Source of the DNA: Apteryx mantelli
Lineage: Eukaryota > Chordata > Aves > Apterygiformes > Apterygidae
Assembly: GCF_036417845.1 (NCBI RefSeq)
Contig: NC_089981.1
Span: forward strand, 63,887,268 to 63,951,267
Length of the DNA stretch: 64,000 nucleotides
Direction: 5' to 3'
A program made the position numbers and the translations under genes. The notes beneath the pieces were generated by a model. It worked only from the letters and a program-made list of their open reading frames with translations. It searched no databases and was not told the origin of the DNA. Below, piece by piece: positions 50,499 to 59,486 of this stretch; positions within the stretch are counted from its first letter, which is position 1; every line of letters starts with the position of its first letter.

Positions 50499-52988
50499 AA
50501 CGAACAGCCAGCTCTGTCACACAGGCTGTGTTCTCCCAAGTGAACAGGGCACAAGTGGGCATTGAACAACCTTGTTCTCTTTTGTGCTGGGGTTCAAACG
50601 AGTGACCCGAAAAGAACATGCCTCTAGGCATTTCTTCTCTGCACTGTAAGTACTTATCAAAACAGAAACCAATAGAACCCACTACCAAAAGGAGAAAAAG
50701 TAAAGCCACATTCTTACAGAGAGACAAGTAGGTCTTGTCCCTTTGTACTCAGCAAAGCTCTGTAGAAACTCTCATCAATTTATTATAGAAAATGGTGTGC
50801 AGGAGACACTGACCTAAGGAGGTGACCCAGTCCGTGCTGATAAGAAGCAGCAGCATGAAAACAATGTGTTAGACACAATCACAGTTGGCTCAACTACGGA
50901 ATTGATCTGACAAACAATTTTGGGAGGAATCACACCTCAACCAGTACTTCCTTGCAAAGAAAAAATTATACCTCGAAGCCCTAAGTGCATAGCTCTTCAG
51001 CTGTTAGCCTGTGGGCCAGATCCTGCTTGCCATCAGCAAATGGCCTGCAGACAATCAGCAAAAACTGCTACTATTCCCTGCTCCTAAATAAGGAAGGATA
51101 TAGGGCCTGAAGTGGCATGTACTTTGATTGACAGGGAGAGTAACCAGTGCATGCAACAGCTACTGTTGATGAATAGAGGACTGAGCAAACGGGAGACAAG
51201 CATGGAGTAGATGGGCAGATTTTTGGAGCTCCCAAGAGTGAGAGTCAGTGAGTGGAGGGAATAAGTTTAAATAGCTGGAACAGAACAAGTCCCTTTCTCC
51301 TCAGCTCTTTTTCACTGCCTGCCATGGGGTCAGAACTCCTTCTCACTCACATTGAGCTGAAGGGTTTTCCCCACCTTTCCGAGAGGGATGGGCATGACAA
51401 CTTAGCCAAACTTTCCCTCTTACTTAAGTACCCTTCTGGGTGGGGTAGGTGGAAGGAAAAGCACATGAGCCCAGCAGAACCTGTTCAGACTTTCTCCACA
51501 TAGCTCCAAACCCTCAGCATTCAGACTCATCATCTATCTCATTTGTATGCTTGTCCCATTCCCCTAGACTTGGCCTTTTGGGATTTGGGGGAACAAAGGT
51601 CCTTGACTGGCTTTTCCATATCATGGAGAATAATGCTCAAAGTTATGGAGGCATTCTTTTCTGGAGGGATGGGGTAGGGAGGAGCCATGAGGCTTTGTAG
51701 CTCTTGGGTTGGTAAAATGCCCACTCCCAGGCTCCTAACTTCAGCTCCACAACCAAAAGATAGGCCTTGCCTTCAGTGGAGCTGTTGCTGGCCAACTCAC
51801 TTCCCAGCAAAGAAAGCAGCAGATAGGACAACCCTGGCCCCCCTCTGGCTCTTCAGAGCATTCTAAAGTGACAGAGATAAGATTTTAAAGGAGTGCAAAT
51901 CTCATATGCACTCACAGAGTTCTGCAACACACTTAGAGGAGGCAGAAGACACCAACAGATAGCTTTCCTACTCCTAGATTACATCCAGCTTGGCCCCAGT
52001 GCAAACTATTTGAAGAGTTTATCCCTAAGGCAGACCTCCGTTCTACCCCCGAAGCTGTGTGGAAACAGAAACATTCCCTTACATGCACTCGGAAGGCCAT
52101 GCTATGGCCCACCTCATAGGGGTCCTTCCAATCCCAGGAGATTTTGCAGGACCGGGGGTCCAGGTAGTTGCCTCGCACGTAGTCATAAATAGTTCGCTCC
52201 CCTCGGCGTTCCCGGTCCTCATGCTGAAGGAAGCTGACTATACGTGCGGCAAGCTCAAAGAGGAACTTAATGGTGAAGAAGAAGGCTACCACAGATACTG
52301 TGATCCCACCTGCAGCAAGGAGAGAACAGAGGGTGGTTACAGCAGCATGGCTCAGTCAGGCACCAAGGTCCCCTCTACATCAGCCCAAGATATCTTTTAT
52401 TAACGTCATTCTACTCAACCACAAATTAGAGGTTTAATGCAGAAACTACTGAATGAACATTTATGGTGTGTGTTATGCTAAAAGTTAGGTTAGAGGATAA
52501 AAAAAGTCCCTTAAAACTCTGGAAGTAACTGCAAGTTGAGGAAAAAACAGATAAAGGTGGTACAGAATCTCAGGTATGGCCAGTATACATCCCAACATAA
52601 GCGTGCAATTCCCTCTGAATCACAAACTAAAACTACAGAGATTCTCTCAAGAGAAACAGATAACCACACAACCCCTGCACATCGCATTAAGACTGGATTA
52701 AGAAGCATCGTGGAGGCAACAATCCTACACTAGTTCTCAAAAGAAAAAGGAAGGGAATGGTTTAGCAGTGAGGTCAATGGAAGGAGTTTGTCTGGGAACA
52801 AAATGAATGATGGACAGGCAAGTCTGCCAGGCAGGGGCACAGTGCAGGAAGACGATAACTTCATGTTTGTTAGGTAGACTCTAAACTAACATGAAAGCAG
52901 AAGCTTTCAAGAAACCCCTCTAAAGCCTATGGAGAGGCCCACAAACATAGTGGCAGCCCTTCCTTCACTTACCAATAATGTAAAACAT
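38780..52988 (-). CDS. AREL1: AREL1 (KIAA0317), apoptosis-resistant HECT E3 ubiquitin ligase; 18 coding exons, 824 aa
   Basis: HECT-type E3 that ubiquitylates IAP antagonists such as SMAC, HtrA2 and ARTS and so restrains apoptosis. Coding exons in transcript order on the minus strand: 52988-52973, 52309-52083, 50352-50115, 49092-48923, 48839-48656, 47935-47688, 45935-45858, 45368-45227, 44812-44691, 42897-42822, 41884-41775, 41273-41094, 40927-40802, 40607-40478, 40386-40328, 40137-40048, 39246-39071, 38882-38780 (stop TGA). All introns are GT-AG and phases chain without a break. Lengths sum to 2475 bases, 824 codons against 823 in human as I recall; the extra residue is in exon 5 (LGPQEEDESSD). 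Order of parts: N-terminal membrane-type helix (about residues 7-27), filamin-type Ig repeat (about 52-158), central region with an acidic patch, HECT domain (about 484-824) with catalytic Cys791 in AHTCFNQL. Translation agrees with human AREL1 over nearly all exons. No broken exon or missing key residue. Confidence 0.97.
40328..42897 (-). CDS. AREL1: AREL1 HECT N-lobe exons (coding exons 10-15)
   Basis: These exons cover residues about 476-702, the E2-binding N-lobe of the HECT domain. Readable landmarks are SDWSKNFEVIFQDEE (exon 10), ALDWGGPRREWFELICKALF (exon 11), LRLKVYEFAGRLVGKCLYES (exon 12), YFETDDPEFYKSKVCFILNN (exon 13), TGGAQVPVTNENKILYLNLL (exon 14) and NELVPENLLAIFDENELE (exon 15, only 59 bases). 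GGPRREWF and GRLVGKCLYE correspond to the usual conserved HECT blocks, and no N-lobe motif is missing. Introns here are short, some under 200 bases. Confidence 0.95.
42541..42680 (+). repeat. SINE-like repeat, copy 1, in AREL1 intron
   Basis: Starts GCTTTGTAGCAAAAAACAGT, then GGGACTCAAGAACTCAAGGT, then CTCACTGGGCCTCAGGTCCC and TATGTAAAGCGGGGACAG. The layout matches MIR/CORE-SINE-type elements (gggactc..ggttc, then 'gggcctcagtttccccatctgtaaaatgggg'). It is antisense to AREL1, between coding exons 10 and 11. A closely related copy lies at 44160. Confidence 0.6.
44160..44300 (+). repeat. SINE-like repeat, copy 2, in AREL1 intron
   Basis: Starts AGCTTTGTAGCAAAAAAATA, then GGGACTCAAGAACTCCAGGT, then CTCTCTGGGCCTCAGGTTCC and CATGTAAAGTGGAGACAGG. 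It is similar to the copy at 42541 over its whole length, by eye roughly four bases in five, in the same orientation. It lies between coding exons 9 and 10, so the two copies flank exon 10 as direct repeats. Confidence 0.6.
44691..49092 (-). CDS. AREL1: AREL1 central region (coding exons 4-9)
   Basis: These exons encode residues about 161-475, between the filamin-type repeat and the HECT domain. Markers are VPSKTKIVCHFSTLVLTCGQ (exon 4), RGCFHACISYQNQP and DFDIIVLS (exon 5), and EKNIVERNVSTSGVSIYFEA with an acidic TEDEDEDSPSDSQTPEKVKK patch (exon 6). Then come EFYLKIIPWRLFTFRVCPGT (exon 7, only 26 codons), LLTLVVDDGIQPPVELSCKE (exon 8) and FFQRELRQVHMKRPHSKVTL (exon 9). The Ser/Glu/Asp-rich patch before the KK-rich tract is PEST-like and probably disordered and phosphorylated, by composition only. 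Exon 5 has the single-residue gain relative to human. Confidence 0.93.
46331..46377 (+). repeat. A-run, (GACA)n and (CAAA)n simple repeat
   Basis: A run of A is followed by GACA units and then several perfect ACAA/CAAA units in an AREL1 intron. Confidence 0.85.
50115..52988 (-). CDS. AREL1: AREL1 exons for N-terminal helix and filamin-type repeat (coding exons 1-3)
   Basis: The first coding exon gives only MFYIIG, with the sixth codon split G|GT. Exon 2 (52309-52083) continues GITVSVVAFFFTIKFLFEL, a hydrophobic helix typical of a signal-anchor, then RERRGERTIYDYVRGNYLDP and the start of the filamin-type repeat. Exon 3 (50352-50115) supplies most of the repeat: YKNGQPFPAHRPVGLRVH, then VKVAFTVRRAGRYEITIKLG and NVAYSPYYKVFQPG. 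Filamin-type repeats usually mediate protein contacts. The start ATG at 52988 has C at -3 and T at +4, a weak initiation context. Exon 3 continues as an open frame upstream of its acceptor through the G/C homopolymer, but that extension is intronic because the acceptor CAG|TTATTC and the homology both begin at 50352. Confidence 0.95.
50467..50497 (+). repeat. Uninterrupted G31 homopolymer in AREL1 intron
   Basis: Thirty-one consecutive G on the plus strand, hence C31 in the AREL1 transcript, 114 bases upstream of the acceptor of coding exon 3. Long mononucleotide G runs are unstable and hard to sequence, so the true length is uncertain. Confidence 0.9.
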
Positions 52989-53032
52989 CAGGTCCCTTCG
53001 GTGAGACACACAGCCGAGGATCACAGCCGCAT
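52973..53032 (-). promoter_or_regulatory. AREL1: AREL1 start-codon exon with 5' UTR and upstream mini-ORF
   Basis: The exon carrying the AREL1 start probably begins at 53032, after a good acceptor (TTTTGTGTTCTAG). It contributes 44 bases of 5' UTR and 16 coding bases. The first three bases are ATG, opening a three-codon ORF, ATGCGGCTGTGA (53032-53021), out of frame with the main start. The main ATG has a weak context (C at -3, T at +4). Together these could lower or condition AREL1 translation. Start and donor are firm; the exon's 5' edge is a prediction. Confidence 0.55.
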
Positions 53033-53041
53033 CTAGAACAC

Positions 53042-56000
53042 AAAATAGGCCAAGTCCAGTCCAATGACTCTTCCTCAGACACACTGGCCTAAACTTAATC
53101 CACAATTCCTCACACAAATGCCTAGGCCCTGCAATACCAGAGTCTGACACAAATTCCTCACCTCCTGCCCCACTCTAAGTGTCTCAGTGAATGCAGAGAA
53201 CATCTATCTTCCTCTCCAAGGACATCTCTAAAGCATTATTCCATAAGGTTGTGAAACATGCAAAGAACTCAGCATGCTACAAAGAACAATTCTCTCACCA
53301 TCATGGATTCTTTTTCAGATTCAGCGGTCTGAAAGAAGAATGATACATTATCTACTGAAACCAGTAAGAGTGCGCTCCGGGTACTGCAAGAAGAAGCTAC
53401 TTGTTGCAGGATCACTGACTGCAATAGCAGCAGCTGAAAACCACTCATCCAAGCTTTTACACCTACAGAATGGAAGTCAAAGATCACATCTAGTCTACCA
53501 TGAAGGCAAATCACAGACAGACACTATCAAAACAGAAAGAAACTGACCCTCAACCAATAACCTTAGGAAAAAAGCTACAGAATAAAAGGGCTGTGGATAA
53601 GACCACTCCTATTGTTCAAACCAAACAAAATTCTTTTAGGGCAGAGTTGAATACATTTTCCCCTCTAAGTCTACTATAGGAAGTTTGAATGCAACTGGAA
53701 AATGGTCCTCCCATATTTTCCTACTCAATTCTGCAACGTGGAAACTGTCCACATCTGCAATTCTAAAAGTCTGCACCCAGCCCTCAGAAATGCAAGAGGC
53801 CATGGAGAAGTGCACTGATCAAAGCACAAGCTAAAACCTTGTTCCGGTATGCTATTAAGATTATAGCAATTCTTAGAGACACCAGTCTAGAATCAAGTTC
53901 TCACTGAGGTGACTGTTAAACAAACATGTAGTAAAAAGACTACACCCACAACAACATGCTGTTTGGTTGATCAGACGTAGCTGACAGATGAAAGAAGAGC
54001 AGCTGCAGCGAGGAACGTGTGACAATCAGACAAACAATTTGGCATACCTTCATGCATACAATATAGCTCACCACCTCACCATTCACTTAGTGATAAGCTA
54101 CACTGTGCATTCAAGCTGCCTCTTTTTTTTTTTTTTTTTTTTTAAATAAGCACAAATGGAGAGTTATTCATCAGTTATCTCAACAGCAGCAGCAGACACC
54201 AGCATGCAGAAAGCTTAAGCTAGGCATTTTCCTCCCAACAATGGCCATCACTTTCCAGCCCAGCAAATCCCCTTCACTGGCCTCCAGTGACAGTTGCACA
54301 TCTCTCTGACCAAAGAGCAGTCACATACCTTTATACAAGTGCCCATGTTCTAAAAGCCAAAAGGGGGGTACCCATTCTTCAGCATCCTTCCTGTTTGTGC
54401 CCAGCACTGGGGCAAATGTCAGCAAGAAGAGGCCAGGGAGAAGTTCATCACAGATAAAGAGACTCCTGGAACTTGCATCACAGAATCACTGCTGAAAGGT
54501 GGGGTCCTGAGCACAGCAATTTCTTCCTCTTTGTTGAAACAGGCTGCCCTGCAGTGATGCTCCCTGTAAAATGCAAGAGTCTTCATCACCAGATGTCAAA
54601 GCCACAGAAGAGGTGCTGTAAAGGTATCAAAATGTCATGAAGTGCTTGGCTTCACCCCAAACTCCACATGCCACAATCTCACTTCATTATATGGCCCCCT
54701 GAAACTGGCAGGTTCAAGATGGAACAAAATACAGTTGGCCTACATAGGGTTCAGCAGGCGGATGGGCTCCACAGAGCGGACAAGTACCTGTGCACTCTTC
54801 AGGAGGAGTGCTAAGGATCAGGTACTGCTTGAAGCCTTCACACCCCACAAAATACCCCAAGCTAATTTTGCTCGGGTTAAGAGGGCTATTTCAGTTAAGA
54901 ATGATAAAACTTCGAAAGTTCTTGGACCCCAAAGCAGACGGGACAGATTTTTGTTGCTGATGGTATTCAAAAAACAGGTATCCTCATAAGGCATTTCAGT
55001 TCCAGAAGCACTATCGACTAAATTACAGTTTACTGCCAAAACTGAGACAAAAATCTAACAGCAAGGATTGATGCAGCCCACAAAAAAACAGGGCATATGC
55101 TGGACACAAGCCACAGAACCTACCCAGTCTGTATCTATTCATTCAGAATAGAGAACATATAAAGGAGCAAGAACAAAATTAACAGCAGGCGAAGGCTCAC
55201 CACAGCAGCTTTCTGTAAAAAGAACCACCACTTCTGGGGATGTAAGTGACGTGCTCCACTTGCCTGCCATGCCACAGCACCATCTGCCACTTCCTCCTTA
55301 CTCCCCCATCACCTGCCTTCCCCTTTAGAAGATGTCTCTCATTTTTCTCCATCTCATTAATCACACAGAGCCTGATGCCTTTGCACACTTCCTCTCAGAC
55401 ACTAAGCTTTCTAGCTTACATGAAAACCAACAGGCAAGTCTGTGCAGAGTTCTTCAACTGTGCTGCAAAGGAAGCCAGACTCCTACTGTCTTTTCCTCCC
55501 TCACAGCTCAAGAAAAATCCCACCTACTCTGCAATTTTCTTCTTTCCTCTGGTTGAGCAAATGGTGTTCAGTCCCCAGAGCACAAGTTCTCATTTTCTTC
55601 CTAGATGAAGCTTCAGGCTTCTAAACTCTTTTCTCTCTGTATTAAGAATCACAGATCTATCAATTTCCTTGAAATATTAGTTCTCTCACAGTGTGTATCC
55701 AAGATGTCATCAAAAAGTGCACAACACTTATTTGTCTGTGCTACAAACGCCTGTTTGGAACTCTTCTCTGACTTGGCCTTTCTGTGAAAGATGTGCACCT
55801 CTTCCCTGCACAGCTGAGGAATTTCACAGAATTTTACCACTGTTTGGGAATCTGTGAGAACTCCCTCAGCATCTTACAGAACCAGCCTCTTCATGTCACT
55901 GAATAAACATTGACAAAAAAATTGGTTCGCCTACCCAAACTATTTCTGCTCCAGTCCCTAACTCTTTCCCTTCTTCTATATAACATACCACAAATCAGTC

Positions 56001-58700
56001 TCTCTTAAGATAGCATAAAAAGAGAAAGACCCACAGTTTCAACTATAAGGCCTTTGAAGTCAATACAAACCTGGGTCACTTGCCCTGGGTTACAGAATTT
56101 CAGAACTAATTCCCTTCATCCAACAAGCCATCTCCATCAATCAGCACAGCAACTTCTCATTTTATTATCTCTGCATGATATGGTAGGCAAGGAGCCAAGT
56201 CAGGTGACCCATGGAGATGAAGCAACTGTCATATGCACAATCAGCTTCCTTCTAGCATGTACACTGGCATCAGCTTCAAGGATGCTTTTGCAGCTGGGAT
56301 ATGCTGGGGCAAAATTCCTAATTACAAGTAGCTGGTATCCAAGATATGTTGTCATTCCCTTACCAGAATGAAGATCTAAATTAAAATAGTATCAGTACTA
56401 AGAACCATCAGCTAACAATCTGTGAAACTAATTCTGAACAGCAGCAGTATAAGATGCCATCATAGCTGGACAGAAAAATATGCTAAGTTGTGCTACAGGT
56501 CTTAAGTGTTCTTGATCCAAAGACACAGCAAGTGATGGTCTCCTGCCACCTGCAGGGAAAACAGGGATTTGGAAAGCTTACTCTTGGTTTATCCCAAGGA
56601 GAAGTACCTGCATAATTGGGATAGGCAGCATGGAACCATAAAGTAAACTATATTAGTGCCATAACTTCTCTCAGGTCAGCAAGGAAAACAAGGCCAGCAA
56701 TGGGAATAAGTTTTGCTCATATTATGGCTCCTGTGAAACCAGAGGAACAGAAGGCAAAGCTCCAGAAAGAAGCCCAAGCCAAACTATACCTACAAAAGCA
56801 GCATAACACAGCAATGGTACATTCATGTGGCTACAGCTGCAGAGCCAGTGGGGGCCATACTATACTGAACAGATTTACTAAGGCCCTAGAAAATCTTTTG
56901 TGCCTCTTGTTTTATTAGGATGAACGTTAACTTTCTTTTTTCTCTCCCTTGAGAAGTTCCAAAATTAAGAAGATGGGTTTAAATCATTTTTACAATTTGC
57001 CACCACCTCATAACAAAAGAGGTGAGGCAACTCTTCATCTCTGAACAGAATACCCTCTCTATCCATGCAGAGAAATATCCACTACCAACAGCCACAGACA
57101 AAAAAAGAAAAAAAAAAACTCCTTTAAGTGAAAAGGCCCAGTATTTTCTCACATAAGTCAAACATGCATAAAGGAACAAAAAGGAATGCCCATGGGAACC
57201 TAACTTTCAAATACACCCACAGAAGCCTGAAGAGTCAGCTCAAAGAGCACTGGGCAGACTCCAATATCAGCTGTCAAGGACAAAAGCCACATCAATAGCC
57301 AAGGTCCATATGAACAGATCCATCTTTCTCTCTTCAGGGCTGGAATCTGTCATATCTGTTCACACACAGTCCCAATATAATACTGGTAATAGGAAAAAAA
57401 ATATGGGAGACCATTGCCAAGAGCCTAAGTCAAGGACTCTTCATCTGGCTGAACAACCTTTGAGGGCTGTGAGCTCCTCCTCTCCCCAAACACAGCAAGC
57501 CAGCCAGATGGCAGCTTACAAGTCAGGCTCTTTCACTTCTTATCCTGACACCAAATCGGCTTCCCAAGCCAGAGCAATGTTCAGCCACTTGCTGCTCTAC
57601 ACACGAGTGGGTAGAGCAGAGTGCCCCCTTGATCACATCTTTCACCAGAACCATTTGGATCACCTTGCCAGCACCAGCAGAGCTCCACCAACTGCATTTC
57701 CTCATCCAACAGTTAAGTCCGGTACTATCTTCCAGATGGTGAGTTCAGCCCTGCAGTTTCTTTAATGCACCCAGTACTCCTTGCAGTCTGATTTTCTTCC
57801 TCAGTCACAGTTCTGCTGAGGATAGTACTTCAGGGAGAGACTCCTGAGCTGTGTTGTTGCTCTCTGTGTTGTTGCTTTTTCTGACCAGGAAGACAGACAA
57901 AACTAGGCTGCATTTGAAAGATACCAACAGTTGCATGTTCTCACTAATCCCAGAACCTGCACAAGAAAGATACCACAGCGAGGCCTAGCTCACCCTTCCT
58001 TGCACAGGGCACTAAAAACCAAGCCAAAGCCTAGTCTGAGAACCATAAGAATATTTCCCTATACAGGCAGAACAGATATTTCAGGTCACATTGTGCCATT
58101 ATTGCTGCAGAAAGCACAGTTGAAGTTATGCTCATTTGTTAGGATTGCAAGTCATAAGAATTAGGATTGCATTCTTAAGAAGTATGGATAATGAAAATGT
58201 ACTGCTTTTTATGAAAAAGCTGATCAGCTAGAGCCAAGGTCCTGCAAATCCAGGAATACATTAATTCTTCAGAAACATGCTAGCCAGACAAGCAGAAGAA
58301 AGGGGACAGAAGGCCTCCCTAACCTCCCAGCTCTGTAAAAAGAGAAAAGAAAGTGGCAGTAAGGGCAAATGGTAGGGTGTGCTTTCTCTTTCTCCAACTC
58401 ACAACAGCTGAACATGACATGTCAGGGTCACCATACCTTGTTCTGTCTTTGCAGAAACTAGCAACACTTGACGCAGTTGCAAAATCAGACTTTGCATCCC
58501 CAACCAACTTAACATCTCACAAAAATATGTAACAACACCATCCAAACCATCCTACTAAACTGAACAGAAAACTGGAGGCTTCTGCAGTTTTCACTTAAGG
58601 ATGAAAAAAGCCAACCTTTCAAGTTCACAGGTGCAGTCAGGATCTAAAGAGGTGCCTGTTGCCAAGGACTATTAGATTTCCTTTTTCTTTTTCTCCTTTG
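53042..58700 (-). other. No recognised gene or repeat family within AREL1 5' intron
   Basis: I read both strands of this stretch. The longest frames (for example plus strand 57310-57765, minus strand 55197-55388) have no domain, signal or splice support. I see no CR1 tail, LTR or tRNA-like box here. Confidence 0.4.
54123..54143 (+). repeat. T21 homopolymer
   Basis: Uninterrupted run of 21 T in the AREL1 5' intron, followed by AAATAAG. It could be an antisense retroposon tail, but no body is recognisable. Confidence 0.9.
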
Positions 58701-59304
58701 TTTTCCTTAGGTGCCCCTAAGTAAGGAAGCTAACCTTGGCCTGCCCCGAAGCGCTAAAGAAAAAGGCGAAGAGAGCAAGCAAAGCTGCTCGCGCAGGGAG
58801 CAAGGCAGCCCGCTGGCGGGGGATGCTGACCTCCGGCGGCCTCCGGGGCGCGGAGCTCCCCCGCGCCCGGGGAGAACGGCCGTCGCTGACCGAGCGCCCG
58901 CTGGGCCGGGCCGGGCCGCACACAGAGGGCACTGGCGGCCCCGTCACCCCGGCGCGGCAGGACGGGGAGGAGGAGGAGGAGGGGAAGCTCCCGCGCGGCT
59001 TCAGCCCTCCCGGGGCGCCCGGCACCCCCGGGACCCAGCAGGCCGCCCCTGCGCGGCGCCGGAGGGAGCGGCCGAGGCGGCACCCAGCGGCTCGCGGGGG
59101 CCCCTGGGCCGGGAGCGGGGCTGCCGCCGCCCAGCCGGTGCCGCCCGGCCGGCCGGGCCCCCACGGGGCCGGGGCCGCGGCCGCGGCGGGCACCGCGTGG
59201 GGCGGACGGGCCGCAGCTCCCTCAGCCCCGCCACAGCGGAGGGCGGGCGCGGCGGGGCCCCCACTCCCACCCCAGGGCGCGGAGAGGGCGGGCGGCGCCG
59301 TTAC

Positions 59305-59430
59305 CGAGGCTCCGGGCGGCGGCCGCGGCGTCGGGCCCGCTGCTGCGCGCGACCGGCGCGGGCTCCCGCTGCGGGCTCCCGCTGCCCCGTGCCGGCGGCC
59401 GGAAGTGACGCCGCCAACGGGCCTTCCTGG
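59305..59430 (-). other. AREL1: Predicted noncoding first exon of AREL1
   Basis: The minus strand has a plausible donor GCCTCG|GTAACG with the exon ending at 59305, the best donor I see in the island. With start sites just on the AREL1 side of the ETS/CRE module, the first exon would be roughly 100-130 bases and noncoding. The 5' edge is a guess, and other donors in the island cannot be excluded. Confidence 0.35.
59399..59410. promoter_or_regulatory. ETS/CRE-like composite element
   Basis: CCGGAAGTGACG: an ETS (GABP/ELK type) core GGAAGT fused to a TGACG half site, placed between the divergent starts. Factor binding is inferred from the motif. Confidence 0.6.
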
Positions 59431-59440
59431 CGGGACTCAG

Positions 59441-59450
59441 TGACGTGAGG
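59441..59450. promoter_or_regulatory. CRE/ATF-like element upstream of FCF1
   Basis: TGACGTGAGG, 37 bases before the FCF1 start codon, probably near or within its transcription start region. Confidence 0.5.
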
Positions 59451-59465
59451 TGCCGCGGCGGAAGC

Positions 59466-59486
59466 GGCGGCGGCGGCGGCGGCGGC
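59466..59486 (+). repeat. (CGG)n run in FCF1 5' UTR
   Basis: Seven GGC/CGG-type triplets directly precede the FCF1 ATG. The run gives a G/C-rich leader and a good start context (G at -3). Confidence 0.85.

Larger units (their letters stand above)
53033..59304 (-). other. AREL1: AREL1 first intron region (5' UTR intron) between shared promoter and start-codon exon
   Basis: About 6.3 kb lies between the predicted noncoding first exon in the CpG island and the start-codon exon. Frames here are short and overlapping, and none reads like a protein I know. A T21 run lies at 54123-54143. Further noncoding exons may be present but cannot be called by eye. Confidence 0.5.

Noticed and set aside
50104-50727. 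207-codon minus-strand frame covering AREL1 exon 3 plus upstream sequence with a proline run
   Set aside because: Only 50115-50352 matches AREL1 and is bounded by a proper acceptor and donor. The proline run is a translation of the C31 homopolymer in the intron.
57310-57765. 151-codon plus-strand frame in AREL1 5' intron
   Set aside because: No recognisable domain, no matching splice sites and biased composition; likely chance.
58711-59448. Long plus-strand frame (245 codons) and overlapping frames on both strands in the CpG island
   Set aside because: Composition is Arg/Gly/Ala/Pro driven by GC content, several frames are open at once on both strands, and no family resemblance or splice support is seen. 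The region is explained by the divergent promoter.
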